Shown here: in pieces, positions 5,547 to 5,608 of the stretch
How positions within the stretch are numbered: position 1 is the stretch's first letter
Layout of the letters: each line of letters starts with the position of its first letter
Source: Woeseia sp.
GTDB lineage: Bacteria > Pseudomonadota > Gammaproteobacteria > Steroidobacterales > Woeseiaceae
Length of the DNA: 5,608 bases
NCBI GenBank assembly: GCA_003229095.1
Contig: QIHS01000017.1
Location: 1 to 5,608 of the forward strand
Direction: 5' to 3'
The notes under the pieces: model-generated
Databases searched by the model: none
Told to the model about the DNA's origin: nothing
What the model saw: the letters and a program-made list of their open reading frames with translations, nothing else
Translations under genes and position numbers: made by a program

Positions 5547-5608
5547 ATGCGAAAAATCCAAGCCGTTATTCTCCTGGCAAGTGCCAGCCTGTTTGCCGCT
5601 TGTGGCGG
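5547..5608 (+). CDS. Lipoprotein, N-terminal fragment (runs off window)
   Basis: Only about 20 codons are visible. They encode a basic start (MRK), a hydrophobic core (AVILLASASLF) and a lipobox-like AAC followed by GG, so a signal peptidase II substrate lipidated on Cys19 is likely. The -3 residue is Phe rather than the common Leu. ATG 5547 is preferred over ATG 5532 because GAAGG (5534-5538) lies 8 nt before it. It follows msrB by 30 bp with no visible terminator, so the two may be co-transcribed. The mature protein, and so its function, lies outside the window. Confidence 0.7.
   Translation, partial: MRKIQAVILLASASLFAACG

Overview
The window looks like chromosomal DNA of a gammaproteobacterium. 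The evidence is the HtpG and MsrB sequences, an E. coli-type sigma-32 heat-shock promoter in front of htpG, and a near-consensus CRP-type operator. The genus cannot be named from the sequence. Base composition is moderate and similar throughout, and there is no sign of phage, insertion sequences, CRISPR or tRNA/rRNA genes.

Layout. Positions 1-276 hold no gene I can defend, but they end in what looks like a class II CRP-dependent promoter (operator 200-215, -10 at 237-242). That promoter reads into two short genes of unknown function: a 63-residue charged protein (277-468) and an 83-residue protein with two predicted membrane helices (480-731). Next come a sigma-32 promoter (741-768), a leader hairpin (777-800) and an unusual start region in which a 14-bp sequence is tandemly repeated, followed by htpG (861-2750). 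On the opposite strand, converging on htpG with only 18 bp between the stop codons, are two overlapping genes of an ABC importer of the glycine betaine/choline/carnitine (OpuC/OsmF) class. These are an ATPase (4241-4984) and a fused substrate-binding protein and permease (2769-4244). Divergent from the ATPase gene is msrB (5103-5516), followed after 30 bp by the start of a lipoprotein gene that runs off the window (5547 onward).

Working together. The recognisable genes are all stress-related: HtpG (Hsp90 chaperone), a compatible-solute-type importer, and MsrB (repair of oxidised methionine). The transporter is a complete two-gene system, because binding protein and membrane domain sit in one polypeptide. 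Its ATPase lacks the CBS domains found in OpuCA/ProV-type osmoregulated ATPases.

Most notable. The htpG start region contains a strong Shine-Dalgarno followed by two five-codon mini-ORFs. Each overlaps the next start by GTGA, and the second overlaps the htpG start the same way, which would make a chain of translationally coupled starts. The CRP-type promoter geometry in front of the unknown small genes, and the binding-protein-first order of the transporter fusion, are the next most interesting points.
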